DNA of 64,000 nucleotides from Labilithrix luteola (GCF_001263205.1 NZ_CP012333.1:8661501-8725500); one strand, 5' to 3'; counted from the first letter of the stretch, positions 38,258 to 47,138 are shown. Notes: generated by a model not told the origin, from the sequence alone. Program-made: numbers and translations.

Positions 38258-39085
38258 CTAGGCGTAGCGAACGACGCTGATGATGCCGGTGACGACGGTC
38301 ACGGCCCAATCCGGCGCGATGGTCGCGTCGCGAACGAGAACGGTTTCCCACGTCACTGACGCAGCCCCCACGTCGACGGAGACTGCGCGAATCCAGTGTC
38401 TCCCTGCAAGGAGTGCCTGACGAATGGGCCCAAACAGTGGGGGCGCGAGCGAGCGTTCTCCACGCACCAGGAAGTGAGCGTCGACCTCCGGATCGACGAC
38501 GATCTCGGGGTTGCGAGCACGCTCGTTGTAGTCTACCAGGCTGCGACGTGGCACGGCCGCCACGCGGAGGCCGCTGGGAACACCCGCACGCAGGTGACCG
38601 ACCATTCTCTGATCGGTGAAGCCGAAGGTCGATCCATGCGCGAATGCAACGAGGACCATCGGAATGCCGCTTCTCTCGAAGTCCGAACGGACCGCGTCAC
38701 CGAAGCGGTACGCGCGTTCCAATCGTGGCCCCCAACGGTCGAACATGTCGATCGAGTGACCCAGGCTGAGGTATGCCTCGGGCTTTTTGGGTTCGGGAGT
38801 GGGCCATGAGCGGCTGCGCGTCGCGTGCAGGTATTCTGGGATTCGGCTCACGAACTCGCGCAGCTCCGAGACGTCGCGTTGGAGCGATTGGAGCGTGACT
38901 ACCGTCGGAGTGGCCGACAATGCTTCACGGAGTCGTGCTTCAACGGCTGCGAGCTCGCGACACTTGTCGGGCGAAAGGAGCGCGCGCTGCAGCGGCGTGA
39001 CCGCGGGTAAGGACGCGACTTCTGCCGAAAGCGCGGCAAGCCGCTCGTGGAAGGAGGATGCGTCGTCTCGATAGGCGTTGACCAT
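38258..39085 (-). CDS. Paralogue 3 of the same family
   Basis: About 275 residues, intact. It shares 'NAYRDDAS' at the start, 'LEAVEARLREAL'-type helices, 'FDRWGPRLERAYRFGDAVRSDFERSGIPMVL' in two parts, 'IVVDPEVDAHFLVRGERSL' and 'APDWAVTVVTGIISVVRYA' at the end. ATG 39085 follows GGGGGCAG, as in copy 1; a GTG at 39088 precedes it. Gaps of about 55-110 bp separate the three copies, so they probably form one transcript. Confidence 0.65.
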   Translation of the reverse strand: MVNAYRDDASSFHERLAALSAEVASLPAVTPLQRALLSPDKCRELAAVEARLREALSATPTVVTLQSLQRDVSELREFVSRIPEYLHATRSRSWPTPEPKKPEAYLSLGHSIDMFDRWGPRLERAYRFGDAVRSDFERSGIPMVLVAFAHGSTFGFTDQRMVGHLRAGVPSGLRVAAVPRRSLVDYNERARNPEIVVDPEVDAHFLVRGERSLAPPLFGPIRQALLAGRHWIRAVSVDVGAASVTWETVLVRDATIAPDWAVTVVTGIISVVRYA

Positions 39086-39214
39086 CACGCTGCCCCCATC
39101 GGCCGCTGCGCGTCGTCGTTGCGCACATTCGATTGTCGCGAGTGCGCGCGGCGCCCGTCAACGCGTCGAGGCGGCGTTTCGGCGTTTGTCTCGATACCGG
39201 AGGCGAGGTTGTCT

Positions 39215-39988
39215 TTACGGCCTGACGAACGTGGGAAGCTCGATGCAGCCGCCGATGATCACGAATTCGAAGGCCGCGCGGGCGCATATCTCCTTTTTCC
39301 CGTCCTTGTCGTCGTCGCGCACGCCGACGCTCCCGCTCGCGCCGACTCCCGCCGCGAGTCCGAGGGTGACGCTGTTGCCCGAGTGTTTGACGGTTGCTTC
39401 GACGCTCGCCGCCGTCGCAGACAGCCCCGCGTTGAGGCCAACGCTGCCATCTGGGTTTTCGGCACCGAATTGCGCACTGGCCGTGAAGGCTTCGGCCGCT
39501 ACGCTGACACCCTCACCGTGGTAGCCCGCGCGCCCGGCGCCGGCCTGGACCTCGCTCTGACGACCAACTTGGATCGAGGCACTTCCGAGTTCGATTTCGA
39601 TGCCGTCCGGGTAGCTGCCTTTGACTGCTGCTGCGCTCACGAACGCGCTTTGTTTGTCGTCCGTGAGCCCGGCTGCCAAGTGAGGCCCACCATGGATATC
39701 TCGCTCTGTCGTTCGCGTGGCGTTGGTCGACGCGTGCCCTTCTGCGGCCTTGCCGGCTAGAGGCGAGGCCGCAGCCGCGACGGCGGGTGAGGGGCCTGCG
39801 CTTGGCATCGAGTCCCAGTCGACGTCGAGCGACGAGGATGATGCGTTGCTTTGCGATGAGCGGCTCTCGGACGTGGCCTTCGAGCTATTGGACGTGCTCG
39901 CGGAGCTCGAGGCGTTCGGCGTGTCCGAATCGTCTTCGGGACGTGAGCAGGCGCCGCCGGATGTCGAACCAGAGATGGGCGTGGTCAT
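39215..39988 (-). CDS. Ser-rich / Gly-rich protein of unknown function
   Basis: 257 residues. Residues 1-95 are disordered-looking and dominated by Ser, Asn and Asp. Residues ~100-245 are Gly/Ala/Val-rich with alternating beta-strand character ('VQAGAGRAGYHGEGVSVAAEAF', 'LGLAAGVGASGSVGVRDDDKDG'), and the C-terminus 'AAFEFVIIGGCIELPTFVRP' has a lone Cys. No signal peptide. The body resembles the repetitive beta-rich parts of secreted effectors or bacteriocin-like proteins, but no toxic domain is seen. It lies upstream of the three paralogues on the same strand. Confidence 0.5.
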   Translation of the reverse strand: MTTPISGSTSGGACSRPEDDSDTPNASSSASTSNSSKATSESRSSQSNASSSSLDVDWDSMPSAGPSPAVAAAASPLAGKAAEGHASTNATRTTERDIHGGPHLAAGLTDDKQSAFVSAAAVKGSYPDGIEIELGSASIQVGRQSEVQAGAGRAGYHGEGVSVAAEAFTASAQFGAENPDGSVGLNAGLSATAASVEATVKHSGNSVTLGLAAGVGASGSVGVRDDDKDGKKEICARAAFEFVIIGGCIELPTFVRP

Positions 39989-40106
39989 GCCGCCCTATCG
40001 GCCTGGGATCGTCGCGGTTGCGCCTATTCAACCGGGCGCGAACGCCAGGCCCGACCGACATTGAGTTTCGGCAATAGCTCCGCCATTTCGGGCGCTTGCA
40101 TGTCCC

Positions 40107-40153
40107 TTGTAGACGGATGTCCATCCGCTATAGTGGACGCGGATCTAGTCCGC
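40107..40153 (+). promoter_or_regulatory. Promoter with two palindromes upstream of the peroxiredoxin
   Basis: TTGTAG (40107-40112) and TATAGT (40129-40134), 16 bp apart, form a sigma-70-like promoter. A perfect inverted repeat CGGATG-TC-CATCCG (40114-40127) fills the spacer, and a second one GCGGA-N5-TCCGC (40139-40153) lies just past the -10. Both are well placed for a regulator, which would fit redox control. Confidence 0.5.
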
Positions 40154-40192
40154 GAAACGCTCTTCAAACGCTTCTGACGAAGGAGACACCCC

Positions 40193-40828
40193 ATGGCCGT
40201 CCGGCTCGGCGACGTAGCACCCGACTTCGAGGTCGATACCACCCAGGGCAAGGTGAAGTTCCACGATTGGCTCGGCTCGAGCTGGGGCGTTCTCTTCTCG
40301 CATCCGAAGGACTTCACGCCGGTTTGCACGACTGAGCTCGGCGTGGTCGCGAAGCTCAAGCCGGAGTGGGAGAAGCGCAACGTGAAGGTCATCGGCCTCT
40401 CGGTCGACCCGCTCGCCGACCACGAGAAGTGGAAGGGCGACATCGAGGAGACCCAGGGCACGGCGTTGAACTTCCCGCTCATCGCCGACCCCGATCGCAA
40501 GGTCTCGGACCTCTATGACATGATCCACCCGAACGCGAACGACACGCTCACCGTTCGCAGCGTGTTCGTCATCGGGCCGGACAAGAAGGTGAAGCTGACC
40601 ATCACCTATCCGGCGAGCACGGGCCGCAACTTCGACGAAATCCTCCGCGTCATCGACTCGCTGCAGCTCACGGCGAACCACTCGGTGGCCACGCCGGTGA
40701 ACTGGAAGGACGGCGACGATTGCATCATCGTTCCGGCGCTCTCCGACGCGGACGCGGAAAAGAAGTTCCCGAAGGGCTTCAAGAAGCTCAAGCCGTACCT
40801 CCGCATCACCCCGCAGCCGAACAAGTGA
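40193..40828 (+). CDS. 1-Cys peroxiredoxin (Prx6 type)
   Basis: 211 residues. The peroxidatic Cys is in 'DFTPVCTTELG' (~45), with 'LFSHPKDF' before it. The long C-terminal domain with 'ATPVNWKDGDDCIIVPAL' and 'KGFKKLKPYLRITPQP' is the Prx6/1-Cys signature. It reduces peroxides. A strong AAGGAG ribosome-binding site precedes the ATG, and a dual-palindrome promoter and hairpin terminator frame it as a single-gene unit. Confidence 0.93.
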   Translation: MAVRLGDVAPDFEVDTTQGKVKFHDWLGSSWGVLFSHPKDFTPVCTTELGVVAKLKPEWEKRNVKVIGLSVDPLADHEKWKGDIEETQGTALNFPLIADPDRKVSDLYDMIHPNANDTLTVRSVFVIGPDKKVKLTITYPASTGRNFDEILRVIDSLQLTANHSVATPVNWKDGDDCIIVPALSDADAEKKFPKGFKKLKPYLRITPQPNK

Positions 40829-40850
40829 CCTAATAACGGCTGAATCCCGC

Positions 40851-40901
40851 GTGGCGGGCCTCTCTCTCCCGGATCTCGCGAACCGGAGAGTGGCCCGCCA
40901 C
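40851..40901 (+). terminator. Hairpin after the peroxiredoxin gene
   Basis: Perfect 10-bp arms GTGGCGGGCC (40851-40860) and GGCCCGCCAC (40892-40901), with CTCTC/GAGAG pairing inside. No T tract. Confidence 0.6.
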
Positions 40902-40943
40902 ACGCATTTCTGCGGCAAACCTGTCGTGCTAAGGGACCGCCCG

Positions 40944-41735
40944 ATGTCCATGTCGGAGAGCTCGCGGTCGCGGACCGGGGACGTAAGCAAGTCACGCGAG
41001 TCCCTCGAGCGCGAGCCGGTTTCGTCCCGCTTTTTCCGCGCGCTCGGCATGGCCGGTGCGGAGCGCCGCTTCGAAGCTCCCGAAATCTACGGTCGCGCTG
41101 CCATCGGTCGGATTGCACGGTCGCTGCCGCCCATCGAGCGCGCCTATGCGAACATCCGCTTCTCGATTCTCCGGCCGAAGCTTCTGAGCGTCATGGATCT
41201 CCTCCTGCCCGACGAGGGCCGGATCCTCGACATCGGCTGCGGCTTCGGGCTCTTCGCGGCGTATTTCGGGCAGACGCAGCCGGGGCGCCAGATCGTGGGC
41301 GTCGACCCGGACCAGCGCCGCATCGCGATGGCCAAGCGCGTTTGCGAGCGACTCGGCCTCGAAGGCCACGAGTTCCACGCCGGCGACGCACGCGATGCAG
41401 AGCTCAAGGGTACGTTCGACGGCGCGTACGTCCTCGACGTGATGCACCACATTCCGGCGGAAGATCAGCTTCCGCTGCTCGCGCGTCTTCGCGATCTGCT
41501 CGCACCGCGTGGCGTACTGGTCCTGAAGGACATCACGACCGAGCCGTTCATCGGTCTGAAGTTCACCGAGATCCTCGATCGCGTGATGGTCGGCTGGGAC
41601 GAGCCGCTCAACTACCGCCACCACCGCGACTGGGCGCAGATGCTCACGTCGCTTGGCTTCCACGTGCGCATGGTGCGCGTGCCGGACGTGCTGCCGTACC
41701 CGCACGTCGTCATCGCCGCGACGAAGCAGGACTGA
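40944..41735 (+). CDS. SAM-dependent class I methyltransferase
   Basis: 263 residues from ATG 40944. SAM-binding motif I is 'ILDIGCGFGLFAAYFG' (~95), the acidic motif II is 'IVGVDPDQRR', and motif IV is 'YVLDVMHHIPAEDQ'. The C-terminal part 'KDITTEPFIGLKFTEILDRVMVGWDEPLNYRH' with 'FHVRMVRVPDVLPYPHVVI' looks like small-molecule or quinone/lipid methyltransferases. Substrate unknown. It converges on hisB. Confidence 0.8.
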   Translation: MSMSESSRSRTGDVSKSRESLEREPVSSRFFRALGMAGAERRFEAPEIYGRAAIGRIARSLPPIERAYANIRFSILRPKLLSVMDLLLPDEGRILDIGCGFGLFAAYFGQTQPGRQIVGVDPDQRRIAMAKRVCERLGLEGHEFHAGDARDAELKGTFDGAYVLDVMHHIPAEDQLPLLARLRDLLAPRGVLVLKDITTEPFIGLKFTEILDRVMVGWDEPLNYRHHRDWAQMLTSLGFHVRMVRVPDVLPYPHVVIAATKQD

Positions 41736-41753
41736 GCGGCCTCTCGAGAGACG

Positions 41754-42344
41754 TTACTCCAGGCTGCCCTTCGTGGAGGGCACGCCGACCGCGCGCGGAT
41801 CGATCGCGCACGCGGCGCGAAGGGCCTTCGCGAGCGCCTTGAAGCAGATCTCGGTGATGTGGTGCAGGTTCGTGCCCGCGTGGAGAACCACGTGAAGGTT
41901 GCATGCCGCGCCGCGCGCGAAGCCCTCGAAAAAGACCTCCGCGAGCTCGGTGTCCCACGTGCCGATCTTCGCCTTGGGCATCGGCACCTCCCAGACGAAG
42001 AAGGGCCGGCCCGACAGATCGACGGTGCACGTCGCGCGTGCTTCGTCCATCGGCAACGTCGCCCAGCCGTAGCGCGCAATGCCATGCTTGTCGCCGAGGG
42101 CCGTCGCGAACGCGCGTCCGAGCACGAAGGCCAGGTCCTCGGTCGTGTGGTGACCGTCGATCTCGATGTCGCCCGTGACACGCACGTCGAGATCGAAGAG
42201 CCCGTGCTTCGCGAGCTGCTCGACCATGTGCGAGAGGAACGGAACCGGTGTCTCGATGCGGCTCCTTCCGGTGCCGTCGAGTTCGAGCTCGATCGCTACG
42301 TTCGTCTCTTTCGTCGCGCGCTGCTCGTGGGCAGACCTGGTCAT
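41754..42344 (-). CDS. hisB: Imidazoleglycerol-phosphate dehydratase
   Basis: 196 residues from the ATG at 42344. HisB dehydrates IGP in histidine synthesis. The metal-binding repeats 'DGHHTTEDLAFVLG' and 'LHHITEICFKALAKAL', the N-terminal 'PFLSHMVEQLAKHGLFDL' and 'MDEARATCTVDLSGRPF' are all conserved. It lacks the phosphatase domain found in enteric HisB. No other his gene is adjacent. Confidence 0.94.
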   Translation of the reverse strand: MTRSAHEQRATKETNVAIELELDGTGRSRIETPVPFLSHMVEQLAKHGLFDLDVRVTGDIEIDGHHTTEDLAFVLGRAFATALGDKHGIARYGWATLPMDEARATCTVDLSGRPFFVWEVPMPKAKIGTWDTELAEVFFEGFARGAACNLHVVLHAGTNLHHITEICFKALAKALRAACAIDPRAVGVPSTKGSLE

Positions 42345-42422
42345 CGAGGGGCACACTAGCAGCCGCGTTGCCGTTCGGGATCGTCCTTCGCCGCGACGGA
42401 GATTTCGTCTATCGTCCGGATC

Positions 42423-43184
42423 GTGGCGCAGGATCCGCGTGGAAATCCCGGGGCGTATCTCTCCGGAAGAGGTTCAGGCGGCTCGAGCGGTGGCCGCGAT
42501 ACCATCGTCGACCTCGAAGAGGCCGCGGCGACCGCGATGGCGGAAGCGCCGATTCGGGCCTTGCTCGACGACTACGGGCGGCCGTTCGCGCAGGGCGAGG
42601 TGTTGTTCCGGGAAGGGGAGCCGGCGAACCACGCCTTCCTGCTCTATTCGGGGCGCGTCCGGCTTCTCAAGCGCGTGCGCATGGTCGAGAGAAGCCTCTC
42701 CGTCCTCAAAGGCGGCGATCTCTTCGGCGAAGGTGCGCTGCTCGACGGCGCGACGAGATCGTCGACCGCGGTGGCCTTGAGCGACGGCGTCTCGCTCGTC
42801 TTCGATCGGCCTTCGCTGCGTCAGGTCGTCGAGCGCTTCCCCGCGCTCTCCGAGCGAATCCTGACCCAGCTCGTGCGCCGCGTCCGCGACGCCGAGGACC
42901 AAATCGAAGTGCTGATGCTCCGCGACACCCAGTCGAAGGTGATCAGCGCACTCCTCAAGATGTCGCGGACCGCGGCCGGACCGGCGGAGCTCTCGATCTC
43001 TCCGGTCGAGCTCTCGAGCCGCGTCGGCTTGGACGTCGATACGGTCAAGCGCACGGTTCAGCGCCTTCGCGACCAGCAGTACGTTCGGATCGTGGGCGAA
43101 CGCATCGAGATCCCCGACCTCGAGGCCCTCCGTCGGCTCTACAGCCTCCTCGGCTCCAAGGAAGAGCTTCGAGGCGAGCGCTGA
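42423..43184 (+). CDS. Crp/Fnr family transcriptional regulator
   Basis: 253 residues from the GTG at 42423. A cyclic-nucleotide-binding fold (~45-160) contains 'GEVLFREGEPANHAFLLYSGRVRL' (split), 'GGDLFGEGALLDGATRSSTAVAL' (split), then a winged helix at ~180-245 with 'LSSRVGLDVDTVKRTVQRLRDQQYVRIVG'. The cAMP-contact residues differ from E. coli Crp, so the ligand is unknown. A Gly/Ser-rich N-terminal ~25 residues may be untranslated if a later start is used. Confidence 0.82.
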   Translation: MAQDPRGNPGAYLSGRGSGGSSGGRDTIVDLEEAAATAMAEAPIRALLDDYGRPFAQGEVLFREGEPANHAFLLYSGRVRLLKRVRMVERSLSVLKGGDLFGEGALLDGATRSSTAVALSDGVSLVFDRPSLRQVVERFPALSERILTQLVRRVRDAEDQIEVLMLRDTQSKVISALLKMSRTAAGPAELSISPVELSSRVGLDVDTVKRTVQRLRDQQYVRIVGERIEIPDLEALRRLYSLLGSKEELRGER

Positions 43185-43541
43185 GCGACGTTCGGGGAGT
43201 GAAGGCGCCTCCTGAGGGGCTTGTCCGGGCCAAGATGCCGACGGGCGAGGGCCACCCACGGACGCGCTTATCGATGCCCATCCTGATGCGTCGTCAAGTT
43301 TTTGCCGCGTTTGGCGGGACCGTGAGACCCCTCCAGAAGCCGCTTCTGCAGCGAAAAGATCAATAGCTGCGTGGTGTTGCAGTGCGACCATTCAGGGTTG
43401 ACGACGGTTCTTAGCCGGACTACACGGCTAACCCGGCAGGTCATGCGGTCGCTTTCCTCGAGCCTTCGAGCCGCAGTACCCACCCGCACCGGGAATCCCG
43501 GACGGGTTGGGGGAGCTGCACGCGCGATCATCTCTGGGAAC

Positions 43542-44471
43542 ATGGGTCGTGGGAACGTTGATCGTGGGAACGTTGGTCGCGCGGGTGCGCTTGCCGCGCT
43601 TGCCATGCTCACCGCACTTACGGGCTGCGCGAACAAGGGCGGAGCTTCTGCAGGAGCGCAGAGCCCCGAGCGCCAGAGCGACGCCGAGTACGATCTCGCG
43701 CGCGACCTGTTCCAAAAGGGCAACCCTCGCGCGGCGCTCGATCACGCGCTCAAGGCGGTCTCCTTCAACGAAGACAACGACAAGGCGCAGTACTTCGTCG
43801 CGGTCATTCACCTGTCGTTCTGTTCGACCAACCGCGGGCTGGATACGCCGGACTGCCGATTGGGCGAGGTCGAGAAGTACGCGCGCGCTGCGCTGAAGGC
43901 GAACCCGTCCTTCCGCGACGCGACGAACATGCTCGGCCAGGTCCTCATCAACGAGCAGAAGTACAAAGAGGCCATCGTCGTCCTCGAACCCCTCACCCGA
44001 GACCCCGCGTACGTTCATCCGTACTTCGCTTGGGGCAACCTCGGCTGGGCGCAGGTCGAAGGGGGCCAGGTGGACGCTGGCATCACCTCACTCAAGAACG
44101 CCGTCGCTGCCGAGCCCCGCTTCTGCGTGGGCCAGTACCGACTCGGCGTTGCTTTCGAGAAGAAAGGAGACCTCGCGCTCGCGGAGCAAAGCTTCACGAG
44201 CGCCGTGTCCGTTCCCGATCCGAATTGCGAGAGCCTTCAAGATGCTTGGGAGGCCCGCGGTCGCGCGCGTCTCAAGCTCGGACGTTCCGTCGAGGCGCGG
44301 CAGGATTTCGAACGCTGCCGCGAGATCTCGAGTGAGACCGCAACGGGCAAGAGCTGCGTTCGTCAGCTCGCCGCCCTCCCTGCGGGGTCCGCATCTCCTG
44401 GCAGTACTCCCGGCACGGGCACGTCGCCTGCCGGTACCGGTGCTGCCAAGGGCGCTCGCGAAAACCCGTGA
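43542..44471 (+). CDS. TPR-repeat lipoprotein (Tgl/PilF-like)
   Basis: About 309 residues from ATG 43542. An N-terminal lipobox 'LTALTGC' gives a lipoprotein. TPR-like repeats fill ~35-270 ('AEYDLARDLFQKGNPRAALDHALKAV', 'YARAALKANPSFRDATNMLGQVLINEQKYKEAIVVL'), with several Cys and a Pro/Ser/Thr-rich tail. In Myxococcus and Pseudomonas a TPR lipoprotein (Tgl/PilF) assembles the type IV pilus secretin. The next gene is RodZ-like, as in the pilF-rodZ order, so that role is inferred. An upstream start at 43443 would place the lipobox too far in. Confidence 0.7.
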   Translation: MGRGNVDRGNVGRAGALAALAMLTALTGCANKGGASAGAQSPERQSDAEYDLARDLFQKGNPRAALDHALKAVSFNEDNDKAQYFVAVIHLSFCSTNRGLDTPDCRLGEVEKYARAALKANPSFRDATNMLGQVLINEQKYKEAIVVLEPLTRDPAYVHPYFAWGNLGWAQVEGGQVDAGITSLKNAVAAEPRFCVGQYRLGVAFEKKGDLALAEQSFTSAVSVPDPNCESLQDAWEARGRARLKLGRSVEARQDFERCREISSETATGKSCVRQLAALPAGSASPGSTPGTGTSPAGTGAAKGARENP

Positions 44472-44494
44472 CCCTGTAACGATACGAGGATGAC

Positions 44495-44938
44495 GTGAGC
44501 ATCGACACGGTCGGAACCACTCTTCGGCGCCAGCGCGAAACCAAGCGCATGGGACTCGCTGAAGTGTCGCGCGTGACGCGCATCCCGGTCGCGACGCTCG
44601 AGGCGATCGAACAAGATCACTTCGACGATCTCCCGGGTGAGGTCTTCGTTCGCGGCTTTCTGAAGTCCTACGCTCAGACCGTTGGTCTCGGCGCCGACGA
44701 CATCGTGGCCCACTACACCGCGAGTCGCCGCGTGGCGATGGTCACGCCGCTCCCGGTGGCGTCGCCCGTCCAGGCTGCACGCGAAGGACACGGTCGTCGC
44801 TTTGGCGTCGCCATCGCTCTCGTGCTGCTCCTGATTCTCTTCACGCTCGCGCTGTCGATCGTGCTCAAGCCTCGCGGCCGCGATATGCCGGCCGAGCTTT
44901 CGGCGGTCACGCCGACCGCCACGAGCTTGCTCTCCTGA
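44495..44938 (+). CDS. RodZ-like helix-turn-helix membrane protein
   Basis: 147 residues from GTG 44495. An N-terminal XRE-type helix-turn-helix of the RodZ kind ('VGTTLRRQRETKRMGLAEVSRVTRIPVATLEAIEQ...LPGEVFVRGFLKSYAQTVGL', quoted in parts) is followed by a basic stretch and one membrane helix (~108-126), with a short C-terminal tail instead of RodZ's periplasmic domain. RodZ links MreB to the envelope. The gene follows the TPR lipoprotein by 23 bp. Confidence 0.78.
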   Translation: MSIDTVGTTLRRQRETKRMGLAEVSRVTRIPVATLEAIEQDHFDDLPGEVFVRGFLKSYAQTVGLGADDIVAHYTASRRVAMVTPLPVASPVQAAREGHGRRFGVAIALVLLLILFTLALSIVLKPRGRDMPAELSAVTPTATSLLS

Positions 44939-45022
44939 GAGCACGCCTTCGGAGACGCGCGTTCGACGAGCCTTTTGCGCTAGCGCTTGCGAGGCTCGCC
45001 GTCCCCGTGCTGCATTCCTGAC

Positions 45023-45751
45023 GTGAAGGTCGTCGACTCCGCCGCTCTGCTCGTTCGGAGCGTACCGTACGGAGAGTCTGACCTCGTCGCGACGTTCTTC
45101 ACGGAGACCGAGGGCAGGGTCGGTGCGGTCTTGCGCGGCGCGCGACGATCCACGAAACGTTTCGGAGGGACGCTCGAGCCGATTCACGAGCTCGTCGTCC
45201 GCCTCGAGGATCGCGGGCGCGAGCTCTGCGTCCTCAAAGAGGCGCGCATCGCGCGACCGCGTCAGGGCATCGTCTCGAGCCTCGCCGCGATGGAGGGCGC
45301 CGGACGCGCGCTGCGCTGGGTTCGCCATCTCTGCCCGAACCGCACTCCGGAGCCGCGGGTCTGGCACGGGCTGCGTGATCTGCTCGATGCGCTCGACGCC
45401 TCGCGCGAAGGAGCGGGCGTGGGCGTCCTTCTCGTGACCTTCGGCCTCCGGCTCCTCGCCGAAACGGGCTACGCGCTGGACTTCGAACGGTGCGCCCGGT
45501 GTGGGAAGCTCTGTCCCCCGGGCCGTCCGGCATTCGTGGACGCGGCGAGCGGCGGCCTCGTATGCATGAATTGCGGCGGCGCCCGGCGTACGATGGGAGG
45601 GGAGCTCCGTGCGATCGCCGCGCGTCTGTCGAACCCGCGTTCGACGGGGACGGATGCGAGCGAGCTCGCGGCGGTGACGGACGCGCACGCAAGCGAGCTT
45701 CTGCTCATCATCGAGGAAGCGATGGCCGCGCACACGGACTTCGCCGGTTGA
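45023..45751 (+). CDS. recO: DNA repair protein RecO
   Basis: 242 residues from the GTG at 45023. The OB-fold N-terminus 'DSAALLVRSVPYGESDLVATFFT' (split) and 'GRVGAVLRGARRSTKRFGGTLEP' are RecO hallmarks, with the zinc-binding set 'CARCGKLC' and 'CMNCGG' (~155-185). RecO loads RecA at gaps and anneals single strands. Confidence 0.88.
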   Translation: MKVVDSAALLVRSVPYGESDLVATFFTETEGRVGAVLRGARRSTKRFGGTLEPIHELVVRLEDRGRELCVLKEARIARPRQGIVSSLAAMEGAGRALRWVRHLCPNRTPEPRVWHGLRDLLDALDASREGAGVGVLLVTFGLRLLAETGYALDFERCARCGKLCPPGRPAFVDAASGGLVCMNCGGARRTMGGELRAIAARLSNPRSTGTDASELAAVTDAHASELLLIIEEAMAAHTDFAG

Positions 45752-45797
45752 GGTTGGGCTTTACGGTCGGGCGTCGCGCGTGTGACATTCATGAGGA

Positions 45798-46757
45798 ATG
45801 GCTACGGGCATCGACGTCGCTTGCTTCGGCGAGCTTCTCTGGGATTTCTTCGAGGCGGACGCCAAGACGGACAAGGAGCCGATCGCTCGCACGTTTCGTC
45901 GCGAAATAGGCGGCGCGACAGCCAACGTAGCGACGGTGCTTGCGCGCCTCGGCATCGCTACGTCCGTCATCGGTGCGGTGGGCGACGACAAGCTCGGTAG
46001 CGCCTTGAAGTCGGCGCTTGCGGCCGAAGGCGTCGACGTCTCTCACGTCGCCAAGCTCGAGGCACGAACCGGCATCACGTTCGTGACGCGTGCAGCCGGC
46101 GGTGAGCCGACCTTCTTGCCGTACCGCGAAGGAACGGCCGACATGCAGATGAGCGAGGACCACGTCACCTCGGCGATGGCCAAGGCGCGGTGGGCCATCG
46201 TGAGCTCGACGAGCATGCTCGGCAAAGTGCGCCCGGCCACGGAGAAGTTCGTGGCGGCGCTGCAGAAGGCGAAGGGCTCGCTCGTCGTCGATCTCAATGC
46301 GCGCGCCCATCTCTGGCCGAGCGTCGATGCGCTCCGAGGTGCCTGCGCGGAGCTCGTTTCGCGGGCTGCCGTGGTGAAGGCTTCGGAGAAGGACCTTTCG
46401 GCGATTGCAGGCAAACGCGGCGTGTCCTGGCTCGAGGAGAACGCCAAACAGGCCACCTGGATTCTGACGCGCGGCGAGAACGGTGCGGCCGCCGTGGGGG
46501 CCCACGGTCAGGCCACTGCGCCCACGAAGCGCGTCCGTGCCGCCGACGCGACCGGGGCAGGGGATGCCTTCGTCGCCGGCGTCGTGGCCGTGCTCGTCAA
46601 GGCCGGGGTGAAGCCCGATTCAGACGCCTTCAAGGACGCCAAGCTCTGGACCCGCGCGATGGAGGTCGGCCATCAGCTCGGCTCGAAGTCGGTGGCGGCC
46701 GTCGGTGCCGTCACCGGCGTGGTCGGTCTCGACGACATCCGCGCGCGAATTCGCTGA
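45798..46757 (+). CDS. PfkB-family sugar kinase (fructokinase-like)
   Basis: 319 residues. 'CFGELLWDFFE' at the start, 'GGATANVATVLARLG' (~38; substrate site), 'VVDLNARAHLW' and the anion hole 'DATGAGDAFVAG' (~248, catalytic Asp) are PfkB signatures. 'GELLWD' is typical of fructokinases, but the substrate is not proven. Confidence 0.83.
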   Translation: MATGIDVACFGELLWDFFEADAKTDKEPIARTFRREIGGATANVATVLARLGIATSVIGAVGDDKLGSALKSALAAEGVDVSHVAKLEARTGITFVTRAAGGEPTFLPYREGTADMQMSEDHVTSAMAKARWAIVSSTSMLGKVRPATEKFVAALQKAKGSLVVDLNARAHLWPSVDALRGACAELVSRAAVVKASEKDLSAIAGKRGVSWLEENAKQATWILTRGENGAAAVGAHGQATAPTKRVRAADATGAGDAFVAGVVAVLVKAGVKPDSDAFKDAKLWTRAMEVGHQLGSKSVAAVGAVTGVVGLDDIRARIR

Positions 46758-46777
46758 TCTGGCGCTATAAGGGCCCG

Positions 46778-47131
46778 ATGGATCCTCGGTTTCGGTGCAA
46801 GGCGATCAAGTCGCCGCGTGGTGGCAAGGTGACCGAGATCGAGTGGGGCGACGGCCACAGGGGCGTCTACCCGCACGACATCCTGCGCGGCTATTGCCCG
46901 TGCGCCGGCTGCCAGGGGCACGAGGGGACCATCAAGTTCCAGTACCCGACCGGCGTTCAGCTCGAGCTCGACGGTATCGAGCCGGTCGGCAACTATGCGC
47001 TACGCTTGACCTGGTTCGACGGTCACGGGAGCGGCCTTTACTCGTACGTGTACCTGCGCGCGCTCTGTCACTGCGACGAATGCCGCCCCGGGGCGATGAA
47101 GGACGATCGTTCGGAGCTTCCGCGTTCTTGA
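46778..47131 (+). CDS. DUF971 (gamma-butyrobetaine hydroxylase N-terminal-like) protein
   Basis: 117 residues from ATG 46778. The sequence 'WGDGHRGVYPHDILRGYCPCAGCQGH', given here as two pieces 'WGDGHRGVYPHDILR' and 'GYCPCAGCQGH', with a second Cys cluster 'LCHCDEC', fits the DUF971 domain, which binds a metal through Cys/His. In bacteria it occurs near Fe-S biogenesis genes. Its function here is unknown. Confidence 0.75.
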   Translation: MDPRFRCKAIKSPRGGKVTEIEWGDGHRGVYPHDILRGYCPCAGCQGHEGTIKFQYPTGVQLELDGIEPVGNYALRLTWFDGHGSGLYSYVYLRALCHCDECRPGAMKDDRSELPRS

Positions 47132-47138
47132 AGACGCG

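Noticed and set aside
34857..40100. Second integrative element bounded by tRNA-Leu
   Set aside because: No integrase and no repeated copy of the tRNA-Leu 3' end were found to the right within the window.
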